Assembly: GCA_024696355.1 (NCBI GenBank)
Contig: JAILGV010000134.1
Coordinates: forward strand, 1 to 34,854
Direction: 5' to 3'
Source of the DNA: Solobacterium sp.
GTDB taxonomy: Bacteria; Bacillota_I; Bacilli_A; Erysipelotrichales; Erysipelotrichaceae
Length of the DNA stretch: 34,854 bases
Below are positions 24,293 to 32,579 of this stretch, in pieces. The notes beneath the pieces were generated by a model. That model was not told the DNA's origin and made no database searches. It was given only the letters and a program-made list of their open reading frames with translations. The position numbers and the translations under genes are program-made. Every line of letters begins with the position of its first letter. The stretch's first letter is position 1.

Positions 24293-24766
24293 AAGCAGAA
24301 GGCATTTACCATGCGGAGTCAGTTTACAGTTACCGATGAAAACGGAAATCTCAGATATACGGCAGAAGGAGAGTTCTGGACATTCGGTCACAAACTGCAT
24401 GTTTATGACAGATATCATGTTAAGACCGGCTTCATAAAGCAGGTCGTATGGAGCTGGAAGAGCAGATACGATGTGTATGTGGACGATATTTACATGGCGC
24501 AGATTGTCAGGGAGTTCACCTGGTTCAAGCCGTATTATACGATTCACGGACCGGGCTGGCAGCTGACGGGAAACGTTCTGGCGCATGAATTTGAAGTAAC
24601 GGAAAACGGATCAGTCCTGCTCAATGTTCACAAGAAATGGATGACATGGGGCGATACATACGAAATAGAAATCAATGATGTAATTGATGAAAGGCTGGCA
24701 GTTGCGATGGTCCTTGCCATTGACTGCGTGGCTGCTTCTCAGGCCGCTGCGGCTGCGGCAGCCTGA
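24275..24766 (+). CDS. LURP-one-related (YxjI-like) protein
   Basis: The 163-residue protein begins MKRLYVKQKAFTMRSQFTVTDENGN and shows the LURP-one/Tubby-like beta-barrel pattern: repeated short strands such as RYTAEGEFWTFGHKLHVYD, then YTIHGPGWQLTGNV. A C-terminal hydrophobic helix follows (LAVAMVLAIDCVAA), ending in a run of alanines. Bacterial members (YxjI in Bacillus) are soluble or membrane-linked proteins without a settled function. It is the first gene after an Mn2+ riboswitch, and the antiporter gene starts 25 bases after its stop, so a role in metal-related stress is plausible but not shown. Confidence 0.85.
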   Translation: MKRLYVKQKAFTMRSQFTVTDENGNLRYTAEGEFWTFGHKLHVYDRYHVKTGFIKQVVWSWKSRYDVYVDDIYMAQIVREFTWFKPYYTIHGPGWQLTGNVLAHEFEVTENGSVLLNVHKKWMTWGDTYEIEINDVIDERLAVAMVLAIDCVAASQAAAAAAA

Positions 24767-24791
24767 AATTCAGAAATGGGGGTAAATTGAA

Positions 24792-25757
24792 ATGCTTGTA
24801 CCGGTATTATTATTTATTGTCGGACTGGTCTGCCTGATCAAAGGCGGAGACTGGTTCGTTGACGGAGCGACAGCTGTCGCCAGAAAGTTTCATTTTCCGG
24901 AAATCCTGATCGGGGCTACCGTAGTCTCTGTCGGAACGACACTTCCGGAAGTAATGGTATCAACAAACTCCGCGCTCGGCGGACACGGTGAAATTGCATA
25001 CGGCAATGCCATCGGTTCTGTTATCTGCAATACGGCTCTGATCGCTGCCATTACGCTTGCGGTAAGACCGGGACCGGTTGACAGGAAGAGCCTGAAGACA
25101 CCGGTGCTGTTCTTCTTTACGGCAGCACTGCTCTATACGTTCACTGCTTATACCGTGGGTGATTTTACAAGACCGTTCGGCCTTGTCATGCTGGCGCTGT
25201 TCGTTGTTTATATGGTCGTGACGGTAAGGCAGATGACCGGCGGAAGCCGGACAGCTGCGGAAGAACCGGAAGAGGAAGAAGATATGCCGCTGGGCAGAGC
25301 GGTTCTGCTTCTGGTTATCGGTGCTGCTCTGATCGCTGTCGGTGCGGATCTTCTGGTTGACAACGGAACGCTGATTGCGGCTGCTCTGGGTGTGCCGGAA
25401 TCGGTCATTGCCCTGACATTCGTGGCGCTCGGCACATCACTGCCGGAGCTTGTGACGGCAATCACTTCACTGGTCAAGGGACACAGTTCCCTGTCGCTTG
25501 GCAATGTCATCGGCGCAAACCTGTTCAATCTGGTTCTGGTGTGCGGTATTTCCATCACGCTGGCTCCGTTCAGGCTTCCTTCCAGTGCAGTGCTTTTCGG
25601 ACATAATGCTTCACTGGTTCTGGAAATTCCCGTGATGCTGCTGGTAATGCTGATTCTGACGCTGCCGGCTCTGCTGAAGGGAAAACTGACAAGAGTGCAG
25701 GGCTATGTGCTTCTGGCAATCTATGCAGCGTTCGTTGCAATTCAGTTCTCACTGTAG
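24792..25757 (+). CDS. Ca2+/cation antiporter of the CaCA family (YrbG-like)
   Basis: The 321-residue protein has ten predicted membrane helices in two similar halves. The two alpha repeats are VSVGTTLPEVMVS and VALGTSLPELVTA; their Glu residues and surrounding Thr/Ser form the ion site in Na+/Ca2+ exchangers. An acidic loop (EEPEEEEDMP) joins the halves on the cytosolic side. It would export Ca2+, and possibly Mn2+, in exchange for Na+ or H+. GGGGGT precedes the ATG. The upstream Mn2+ riboswitch supports a role in Mn2+ efflux or cross-protection (inference). It ends in a strong terminator. Confidence 0.93.
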   Translation: MLVPVLLFIVGLVCLIKGGDWFVDGATAVARKFHFPEILIGATVVSVGTTLPEVMVSTNSALGGHGEIAYGNAIGSVICNTALIAAITLAVRPGPVDRKSLKTPVLFFFTAALLYTFTAYTVGDFTRPFGLVMLALFVVYMVVTVRQMTGGSRTAAEEPEEEEDMPLGRAVLLLVIGAALIAVGADLLVDNGTLIAAALGVPESVIALTFVALGTSLPELVTAITSLVKGHSSLSLGNVIGANLFNLVLVCGISITLAPFRLPSSAVLFGHNASLVLEIPVMLLVMLILTLPALLKGKLTRVQGYVLLAIYAAFVAIQFSL

Positions 25758-25779
25758 AACTTCCGGATAATGATGAATG

Positions 25780-25815
25780 ATATACAGGCTGAAAATACAG
25801 CCTGTATATTTTTTT
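25780..25815 (+). terminator. Terminator of the antiporter operon
   Basis: ATATACAGGCTG and CAGCCTGTATAT pair perfectly around a six-base loop, followed by a run of T. Confidence 0.95.
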
Positions 25816-25859
25816 GCGGATGGTAAAATAAAGTCATACACTACAGTGAGGAACATTAT

Positions 25860-27335
25860 ATGGAAGATTTAAACGTCAGAAAGAAGAATCTGATCTTTTT
25901 CCCTCTGGGAACTGTAGGAAGAGACATGGTTTACTGCCTGGTTACCAATTATCTTCTGACATTCATTCTTTTTACGAGAAGCCTGAGCAACGGCCAGCTT
26001 GCGGCAGTGACCGGCATTATGGTTGCGGCCCGTATTTTCGACGGTCTGAACGATCCCGTCATGGGCAATATTATCGAACGCACAAGAACGAAATGGGGCA
26101 AGTTCAAGCCCTGGCTTCTGATCGGAACGCTTACCAGCTCCGTTCTGATTTACATTGTATTCAATACAAAGCTGCAGGGGTGGAGCTTTATCTGGCTGTT
26201 CGGTCTGTTCTATTTCGGCTACAGCATAACCTTCACCATGTGTGATATCTCCTACTGGGGCATGGTTCCCGCACTCAGCTCGGATGCGGACGCCAGAAAC
26301 CAGTTTACATCCCGGGCAACTCTGTTTGCCGGAATCGGATCAACGCTGGCGAGTATTCTGATTCCGATGCTGACGACCGGAACAATGGCGCTGGGCGGAA
26401 ATACAGCGACAGCCTACGGCATCATAGCACTCATCATCGGTCTGCTTTCGCCTGCCTTTGTTGTCTTTACACTGGCAGGTGTCAGAGAAAACAGAGAGGA
26501 CATGAAGGAAGCGGCACCTCCTGTTTCCTTCAGGAAGATAGTCAGCACGATCCTGGGAAATGATCAGCTGCGCTGGATATCGATTGCGTTTCTGATCCAG
26601 CAGATTTCCAACGGCATTATTATTGCCGGACTCGGCTCGACATTTATTTATATTGTCTACGGCTATGAAGGCGGCCTGTATTCCCTGTTTACGACGGTGG
26701 GCATGATGGCCACGGCTTTCCTGATGATCGGCTATCCGGCAATTTCAAGAAGAATACACCGCAAGGACCTGATGAAGATCATGATTGCGGTATCGATGGC
26801 CGGCTATGTGCTGATGCTTGCGGCAGGTCTTCTGATGGGATCTTCAAAAGCAGGCTACTGGGCACTGGTTATCGGCTATATGCTTTCAAATTTCGGACAG
26901 TACTGCTTCTACCTCATTATGATGATTTCGATTATCAATACCGTTGAATACAATGAACTGAAGACCGGTTCACGTGATGAGGCAATTATTACATCGCTGC
27001 GTCCGTTCATCACCAAGGTGGGATCGGCGGTTACGGCAGTGGTTGTTTCGGCCACGTATATGATTTTCGGAATCACGTCCTTTACCAACGGCGTGTCCGA
27101 ACTGGAAAACATGGCTGCCTCGGGAACGATTACGGAAGCTGAAAAGCTTGCCCGGATCAGTGAGATCACGGCAGGAATGGATCATGCCAAAGCAGTCGGG
27201 CTGATTATCGTCATGACGGTCATCCCTGCTGTTCTGATGAATATCGCGCATTATCTGTACCGCAGATACTACAGGCTTGATGAAGAAGAGTATGACAGGA
27301 TCTGCAGGGAGATTGCGGAAAGGAAACAGAAGTGA
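25860..27335 (+). CDS. GPH-family sugar:cation symporter (MelB-like)
   Basis: The 491-residue protein has twelve predicted helices and the glycoside-pentoside-hexuronide signature in helix 2 and loop 2-3: ARIFDGLNDPVMGN, with the Asp residues used for cation binding in MelB, then RTRTKWGKFKPWLL. It imports an oligosaccharide or glycoside with Na+ or H+. GTGAGGA lies upstream of the ATG and TAAAAT is a possible -10. Its stop overlaps the PIG-L deacetylase start by four bases, so the imported compound may be an acetylated amino-sugar conjugate (inference). Confidence 0.92.
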   Translation: MEDLNVRKKNLIFFPLGTVGRDMVYCLVTNYLLTFILFTRSLSNGQLAAVTGIMVAARIFDGLNDPVMGNIIERTRTKWGKFKPWLLIGTLTSSVLIYIVFNTKLQGWSFIWLFGLFYFGYSITFTMCDISYWGMVPALSSDADARNQFTSRATLFAGIGSTLASILIPMLTTGTMALGGNTATAYGIIALIIGLLSPAFVVFTLAGVRENREDMKEAAPPVSFRKIVSTILGNDQLRWISIAFLIQQISNGIIIAGLGSTFIYIVYGYEGGLYSLFTTVGMMATAFLMIGYPAISRRIHRKDLMKIMIAVSMAGYVLMLAAGLLMGSSKAGYWALVIGYMLSNFGQYCFYLIMMISIINTVEYNELKTGSRDEAIITSLRPFITKVGSAVTAVVVSATYMIFGITSFTNGVSELENMAASGTITEAEKLARISEITAGMDHAKAVGLIIVMTVIPAVLMNIAHYLYRRYYRLDEEEYDRICREIAERKQK

Positions 27336-28096
27336 TTACAAAGACAGCGTTAAAGATTGCTGCACCGTATCCGCAGATCGAATCATTTGATTCCTATCTG
27401 TTTATCGGACCGCATCCGGATGATATCGAGATCGGGGCCGGGGCGACTGCCGCAAAGCTGGCAGACATGGGGAAAAAGGTTGTTTTCGCGGTCTGCACGG
27501 ACGGCAGATACGGAACGGACCATTGTGACATGGACCCTGAAACGCTTGTGCGCGTGCGCAGAGAGGAAAGTCTGAAAAGCGCGGAAGTGCTCGGGGTGAA
27601 GGATGTCCGGTTTCTCGGGCTTTCCGACGGCGGCTTTTACCGGAGGGAACAGATGCTTTCCGGTCTTGCCCGCGTCATATCGGACGTTCAGCCGGATATG
27701 ATTTTTGTGACGGATCCGGATGTGACAAGCGAATGCCATGCGGATCATCTGAATGCCGGAAGATGTGCAAAGCAGATTGCGTGCATCAGCCATAATCCTG
27801 GAATTATGGAACAGCTCGGAGCACGGCAGGCGGATGTAAAGGCAATCGGGTTTTATATGACCGCAAAGCCGAACCGCTTCGTCAAAACTTCCGGATATAT
27901 CGAAAAACAGTTTTCATCTGTGTTTGACTGCCATCTGAGCCAGTATCCGAAGGGCTGTGCGGATGCAGATACACTGAAGCTGTATCTCAGGCTGCGGGCT
28001 GCCGAATTCGGAATCAGGTCACTGAAGCTGCAGGCGGAGGGATTCCGTGTTCTGGGCAGAATCCATATGCACTGCCTGAGTGAAGCGGGCAGCTGA
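27332..28096 (+). CDS. PIG-L family deacetylase
   Basis: The 254-residue protein shows the PIG-L zinc motif GPHPDDIEIGAG near residue 27-38 and the second site ECHADHLNAG (HxDH). Members remove acetyl groups from N-acetylglucosamine conjugates, for example in bacillithiol synthesis or chitobiose use. The start codon is GTG, with GGAAAC eight bases upstream, and it overlaps the symporter stop (GTGA). There is no signal peptide, so it acts in the cytosol after import. The coupling with a sugar symporter favours a catabolic over a thiol-synthesis role (inference). Confidence 0.9.
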   Translation: MITKTALKIAAPYPQIESFDSYLFIGPHPDDIEIGAGATAAKLADMGKKVVFAVCTDGRYGTDHCDMDPETLVRVRREESLKSAEVLGVKDVRFLGLSDGGFYRREQMLSGLARVISDVQPDMIFVTDPDVTSECHADHLNAGRCAKQIACISHNPGIMEQLGARQADVKAIGFYMTAKPNRFVKTSGYIEKQFSSVFDCHLSQYPKGCADADTLKLYLRLRAAEFGIRSLKLQAEGFRVLGRIHMHCLSEAGS

Positions 28097-28156
28097 GCGG
28101 AAGAAGCACATCTCTGAAAAGTTGGTCTGCACGATCGTCTTTTCTGATACAATATA

Positions 28157-28252
28157 GGTGTTGGGGGAGTAATTCCGCATTTCGGATGCGAAGCAGTTCC
28201 GTCAGCACGGCATAATATGCCCGGACTGTTTGTAAGCAATGAGACTCATACA
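28157..28252 (+). ncRNA. yybP-ykoY manganese riboswitch, copy 2
   Basis: P1 is TGTTGGG with CTCATACA (one bulge). The junction strands GGAGTAA (28166-28172) and AATGAGA match copy 1. The P3 arm has CAGT/ACTG with the conserved CGTCA (28200-28204) facing CCGG (28221-28224). TACAAT at 28148-28153 is the likely -10. The first arm of the terminator (TGAGAC) is part of the aptamer's 3' side, so Mn2+ binding should block termination and switch the downstream Na+/Pi transporter on. Confidence 0.9.
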
Positions 28253-28282
28253 TTTGTTTTTGTGTTATGCGTCTCATTTTTT
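28240..28282 (+). terminator. Riboswitch-controlled terminator, copy 2
   Basis: TGAGAC (28240-28245) and GTCTCA (28271-28276) pair, with an inner CATA/TATG extension, and six T follow. It is mutually exclusive with riboswitch P1, a standard ON-switch design. Confidence 0.88.
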
Positions 28283-28335
28283 AAAAACCGGAATTCGGCT
28301 TTCTTGGCGCTGCAGGGGAAATAAGGAGGACAATT

Positions 28336-29988
28336 ATGACGCTGAGCTCTATACAATGGGGCATGATTGCAGGCGGCTTCGGCCTGTTCATGTTCGGCAT
28401 CACTTCCATGGGAGACGGCCTGAAATCCGCGGCAGGTGACAAGCTGCGTGATTACATTGACAAATACACTTCGACAACGGGAAGTGCGGTACTGATCGGT
28501 ATTATCGTCACAATCCTGATGCAGTCATCATCCGCGTCGATTGCAATTACGATCGGTCTGGTCAGAGCGGGACTGATGAATCTGACGCAGGCTGCCGGAA
28601 TCGTCATCGGTGCCAACATCGGTACAACTGCAACATCATTCCTGATTTCCCTGAATATTGAAGAATACGCACTGTATTTTGTCTTCCTCGGGGCAATCCT
28701 GATCTGTTTCATCAAGGACAGAAAAATCAACTACTGGGGCTATGTCATTCTCGGCTTCGGTCTGATATTCTACGGACTCAACTGCATGGGTGATGCGCTT
28801 GCCCAGCTGAAGGAACTTCCGGCATTTACAAAGTTTGCCCTCAGCATGGCTGAGAATCCGATGCTTGCGCTTGCGGCAGGTATTCTGCTTACAGCTGTAC
28901 TGCAGTCTTCCGCTGCGACAATCGGCGTAATCCAGAAGCTGTATCAGGCTGGTGCCGTGTCATTCCCGGCAGCGCTGCCGTTTGTGTTCGGTGCCAATAT
29001 CGGAACAACCATGACCGGTGTTCTGGCTTCAATCGGCGGATCGCTCGCTGCCAGAAGGACTGCCGGACTGCATACCCTGTTCAATATCATCGGCGGCATT
29101 ATCGGCATGCTGGTTCTTGTTCCCTATACTTCATTCTGTGAATATCTCAAGACGGCAATGCATCTGAACCCGATGATGGAGATTGCCGTGGCGAACATTA
29201 TATTCAAAGTAGCCACAACGGTTATCTTCGTGCCGGTGCTTGAACAGTTTACAAGGCTGATTACGAAGATTATTCCCGGAGAGGAAATGCATCCGATCGA
29301 TGTCAGCACGGAGGAACTGGACGAAAACCTTATTTCCGTCCTTCCTTCCGCTGCCGTAACAAGGGCACAGCAGGCCATGATGAAGATGGTGGATGTCGTC
29401 AGGCACAATATCGTGCGCACCCAGCAGTATATGAATACGCGCGATGAGGCTGCCTACGGCAAGGATGCGATAGAAAAAGGCGAGACGGCAATCGACCAGT
29501 TCGACTCCAAGATCACGGATTATCTGGTCAAGGTTTCCCGCAACACAAAGGAACTGAGCACCAAGGATATTGTTGACATCAGAACCGGCATGGATACATC
29601 CAAGAACCTGGAGCGTCTGGGTGACCTGGCAATGAATCTTTATGAGTTCTACAGCATGATCTTTGAGAACAAGGAATCATTCAGTGATGATGCGATCGGT
29701 GAAATCAACGGCATGTACGATGTCATGATTGATATGCTTGATGATACTGCCGAGATTTATATGCGTTATTCGGATGATCTGTACAAGACGATTGATGAGA
29801 AGGAGCGCCTGGTTGACCGTCTGGAATATGAAGCCAGAAACAAGCACTTCGAACGTATGGCAAACGAAGTCTGCACATCCGCAATCGCTTCCTCTGTATA
29901 CTGCGATATCCTCGGTAATCTGGAACGTATGTCCGACCACTGCATGAATATTGCCAAGATCGCAAAGCATGCGGCGGAAAGCGAATAA
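28336..29988 (+). CDS. Na+/phosphate cotransporter with PhoU-like domain
   Basis: The 550-residue protein has the NptA/PNaS layout. Two homologous membrane repeats carry the QSSSA motifs (ILMQSSSASIAITIGL and AVLQSSAATIGVI) and GANIGTT after each. A soluble PhoU-like helical domain of about 200 residues follows (near 345-550, SKNLERLGDLAMN and ILGNLERMSDHCMNI). In bacteria such proteins move phosphate with Na+, and some (YjbB) export it. AAGGAGG precedes the ATG. The Mn2+ riboswitch upstream means expression should rise with Mn2+, which is an unusual control for a phosphate carrier. Direction of transport is not clear. Confidence 0.93.
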   Translation: MTLSSIQWGMIAGGFGLFMFGITSMGDGLKSAAGDKLRDYIDKYTSTTGSAVLIGIIVTILMQSSSASIAITIGLVRAGLMNLTQAAGIVIGANIGTTATSFLISLNIEEYALYFVFLGAILICFIKDRKINYWGYVILGFGLIFYGLNCMGDALAQLKELPAFTKFALSMAENPMLALAAGILLTAVLQSSAATIGVIQKLYQAGAVSFPAALPFVFGANIGTTMTGVLASIGGSLAARRTAGLHTLFNIIGGIIGMLVLVPYTSFCEYLKTAMHLNPMMEIAVANIIFKVATTVIFVPVLEQFTRLITKIIPGEEMHPIDVSTEELDENLISVLPSAAVTRAQQAMMKMVDVVRHNIVRTQQYMNTRDEAAYGKDAIEKGETAIDQFDSKITDYLVKVSRNTKELSTKDIVDIRTGMDTSKNLERLGDLAMNLYEFYSMIFENKESFSDDAIGEINGMYDVMIDMLDDTAEIYMRYSDDLYKTIDEKERLVDRLEYEARNKHFERMANEVCTSAIASSVYCDILGNLERMSDHCMNIAKIAKHAAESE

Positions 29989-30012
29989 GACGCAGATCCG
30001 GTTCATGAATTC

Positions 30013-30047
30013 AAACCTGATGCAGAATTGTGTCAGGTTTTTCTTTT
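30013..30047 (+). terminator. Terminator of the Na+/Pi transporter gene
   Basis: AAACCTGA pairs with TCAGGTTT around a 12-base loop, followed by TTTTTCTTTT (overlapping the arm). Confidence 0.85.
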
Positions 30048-30076
30048 GAAGAAAACAGTTTCAGCGGATCAATCTG

Positions 30077-30107
30077 TTCACGGATGGACCGCTGCAGCAT
30101 ATATAAT
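30077..30107 (+). promoter_or_regulatory. Putative aminotransferase promoter
   Basis: TATAAT at 30102-30107 lies 21 bases before the ATG, with a weak TTCACG at 30077-30082. Confidence 0.45.
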
Positions 30108-30128
30108 TGAAACAAGGATGGTGCGTTT

Positions 30129-31271
30129 ATGAAAGAGTATCTGAATGAGACACTGTATTCTTTAAAAAGAAGCAAGATCAGGGTATTTACTGCTCTTGCA
30201 AAGAGCACGCCGGGATGCATCGGGCTGACGCTCGGCGAACCGGATTTTGATACACCCGCGGAAATTGAAGCTGAAGTTCAGACAGCTTTTGACAACCATG
30301 AAACACACTATATTGCCAATAACGGCACTGCCGAACTTCGTGCAAAGATCGCGGAGTTTGAACATGACCGTTACGGCATGGACTATACGGCGGACGAAGT
30401 GGTCATTACGGCCGGCGCTACAGAAGCACTGTTCGTATCATTGTATTCCGTTCTGAATCCGGGCGATGAAGTAATCATTCCGGCTCCCGCTTTTTCACTG
30501 TACAGGGAACAGGTGGAAATGTGCCGCGGCAGATGCGTCCTGATGGATATCAGCCGCACCGGTTTTCAGATTGACGAGAACGTCCTGAACGGACTGATCA
30601 ATGAGAGGACAAAGGCAATTCTGCTGAACAGCCCGAACAATCCTTCGGGAGGAATTCTGAACAGAAACAGTCTGGATATCATTCACAGGGCGGTAAAGGA
30701 CAGGAACATCTTTGTGATCTGTGATGATGTTTACAGACAGCTTGTTTATATTGATGATTATCACTCAATGATGGAATACCGTGATCTGAGGGAAAAGCTG
30801 ATCCTTGTGCAGAGCTTTTCCAAACCCTATGCAATGACCGGATGGAGGATGGGATACCTCTGTGCAGATGCGAAGGTTATGCCGCTGATTCAGCTGGTGC
30901 ATCAGTTTATGGTGACATCGACGCCTGCTCCGTTTCAGAGGGCCTGCATCAGGGCTCTTGACTGCGATGTTGCACCGTTCCGTGATGAATACCGCAGAAG
31001 GAGAGATTTTGTGAGGAAACGGCTTGCGGAGATCGGTCTTGAGACACCGGCTATGGAAGGCGGCTTCTATGCCTTCCCGTCCATTGAAAAGTTCGGTATG
31101 AGTGATGATGAGTTCTGTACAAGAATGATCCGGGAAGCCGGTCTGGCTGCGATTCCGGGGTCTGATTTCGGCGTCGAAGGGCATATCCGTCTGACATACT
31201 GCTACAGCAGCGAAGAACTGAAGGAAGGATTTGACAGGCTGGAGAAATTCGTGAGAAGCCTGGAGAAATAA
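30129..31271 (+). CDS. PLP-dependent class I/II aminotransferase (PatA-like)
   Basis: The 380-residue protein is a fold-type I aminotransferase. Lys232 in SFSKPYAMTGWRMGY binds PLP, and the Arg after it anchors phosphate. NSPNNPSG and CDDVYRQL carry the Asn and the Asp/Tyr that hold the cofactor, and HYIANNGTAELR is the usual substrate region. Gamma-family enzymes of this kind include aspartate aminotransferase and PatA (N-acetyl-L,L-diaminopimelate aminotransferase). The next gene is an M20 amidohydrolase three bases later. That pairing recalls the acetyl branch of lysine synthesis (patA with an N-acetyl-DAP deacetylase), but dapD is not here, so the specific substrate remains open. Confidence 0.9.
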   Translation: MKEYLNETLYSLKRSKIRVFTALAKSTPGCIGLTLGEPDFDTPAEIEAEVQTAFDNHETHYIANNGTAELRAKIAEFEHDRYGMDYTADEVVITAGATEALFVSLYSVLNPGDEVIIPAPAFSLYREQVEMCRGRCVLMDISRTGFQIDENVLNGLINERTKAILLNSPNNPSGGILNRNSLDIIHRAVKDRNIFVICDDVYRQLVYIDDYHSMMEYRDLREKLILVQSFSKPYAMTGWRMGYLCADAKVMPLIQLVHQFMVTSTPAPFQRACIRALDCDVAPFRDEYRRRRDFVRKRLAEIGLETPAMEGGFYAFPSIEKFGMSDDEFCTRMIREAGLAAIPGSDFGVEGHIRLTYCYSSEELKEGFDRLEKFVRSLEK

Positions 31272-31274
31272 AAA

Positions 31275-32435
31275 ATGACTGACTGGCTGAAGGAAGCTGA
31301 GCAGCTGGGCGGTCAGCTGAGTGAACTGCGCAGAGATATTCATATGCATCCGGAACCGGGAAACCGGGAGTTCAGAACCTCTGCACTGCTGAGAAAAAAA
31401 CTGGAGGAGGCCGGCATCGAAGTTCAGCCGGTATACGGAACTGCCCTGAGAGCTGTTCTGCGGGGAAACGGAAGCGGAAAGACGGCAGCTCTCAGAGCGG
31501 ATATGGACGCTCTTCCTGTCAGTGAGAACACCGGACTGCCGTTCAGTTCTGTCAATGAAGGCGTAATGCATGCCTGCGGACATGATTTTCATATGGCATC
31601 CCTGATCGGAGCCGCCCGTCTGCTTTCAGAGCACAGGGACACGCTGAACGGGAATGTTGTGTTTCTTCTGCAGCCGGATGAAGAACAGGACGGCGGGGCT
31701 GAGGAAATGATCCGCCACGGTGTGCTGGACGGTGTCGGTGCGGTTTTCGGAGCACATGTCAATCCGGATCTGCCGGCAGGAACAGTCGGAATACGGTACG
31801 GGCAGTTTTATGCATGTGCCGCAAAATATGATGTCACGGTGCACGGAAAGAGCTGTCACGGTGCCGAACCGGAAAAGGGGAACGATGCACTTTATGCGGC
31901 CTGCCTGATGTGTTCGCTGCTGCACGGCCTGACGGGTAATTATGACGGCGGAAAAGCTGTCGTAACAACAGGCACGCTTCATGGAGGCACGGTAAGGAAC
32001 GTCGTCTGTGAAACGGCTCATTTCAGCGGTATTATCAGAGCAGAGTCCGCAGAGCTGCTGCAGAATATACGCAGACGCTTTCTGCTGATTGTCCGGCAGA
32101 TCTCGGCGGAAACGGGAGTGACGTGCGATGTCAGCCTTGTCAAAGGATATCCGGGAGTTAAAAACCATGACAGGGAAACAGCCCTGGTACAGAAGACTGC
32201 GGAAAAGCTGCTTGGCACAGAGAATATATTTGTATTAAATGAAGGAACACTCGCCACGGAAGATTTCGGCTGTTTCCTGCTTGAGCGGCCGGGCTGCTAT
32301 TACCATATCGGCGTAAACAGCAGTGCTCCTCTGCACAGTCCGCAGTTCAATCCCGATGAAAGGGCACTTGCCTGTGCTGCGGCAGTACACGCGGCAGTTA
32401 TTTCGGAATATCTGAACGCGGAAAAAGAGAAATAA
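31275..32435 (+). CDS. M20-family amidohydrolase
   Basis: The 386-residue protein is an M20D-type amidohydrolase. Its metal and catalytic motifs are ADMDALP, MHACGHD (Cys/His metal ligands) and LQPDEEQDGGAEEM (catalytic Glu pair), with a His in GKSCHGAEPEKG in the lid domain. Such enzymes cleave N-acyl or peptide bonds of amino acids, for example N-acetyldiaminopimelate deacetylase or hippurate hydrolase. It begins three bases after the aminotransferase stop, with GGAG inside that gene's last codons, so the two act in one pathway. Confidence 0.92.
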   Translation: MTDWLKEAEQLGGQLSELRRDIHMHPEPGNREFRTSALLRKKLEEAGIEVQPVYGTALRAVLRGNGSGKTAALRADMDALPVSENTGLPFSSVNEGVMHACGHDFHMASLIGAARLLSEHRDTLNGNVVFLLQPDEEQDGGAEEMIRHGVLDGVGAVFGAHVNPDLPAGTVGIRYGQFYACAAKYDVTVHGKSCHGAEPEKGNDALYAACLMCSLLHGLTGNYDGGKAVVTTGTLHGGTVRNVVCETAHFSGIIRAESAELLQNIRRRFLLIVRQISAETGVTCDVSLVKGYPGVKNHDRETALVQKTAEKLLGTENIFVLNEGTLATEDFGCFLLERPGCYYHIGVNSSAPLHSPQFNPDERALACAAAVHAAVISEYLNAEKEK

Positions 32436-32510
32436 GTGAACGCGAAGTATTTTGAAACAGGGATGTTTATAAGAGCATCCGGCTGAGGATTATCAGGACA
32501 TCTGCATCAG

Positions 32511-32558
32511 AAAATACCGGTCTGCCGTATCAATCTGGCGGACCGGTATTCATTTTTA
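32511..32558. terminator. Terminator between converging M20 and kinase-GNAT genes
   Basis: AATACCGGTCTGCC pairs with GGCGGACCGGTATT (one G-U), followed by CATTTTT on the plus strand and TTTTC on the minus strand. The 75 bases before it show only a small GGATG/CATCC dyad. Confidence 0.9.
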
Positions 32559-32579
32559 CAGCTGCGGCGGACCGCAGCA

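Noticed and set aside
30765-31592. Minus-strand open frame of 275 codons across the aminotransferase/M20 junction
   Set aside because: It is antisense to two well-supported enzymes and has no start signals.
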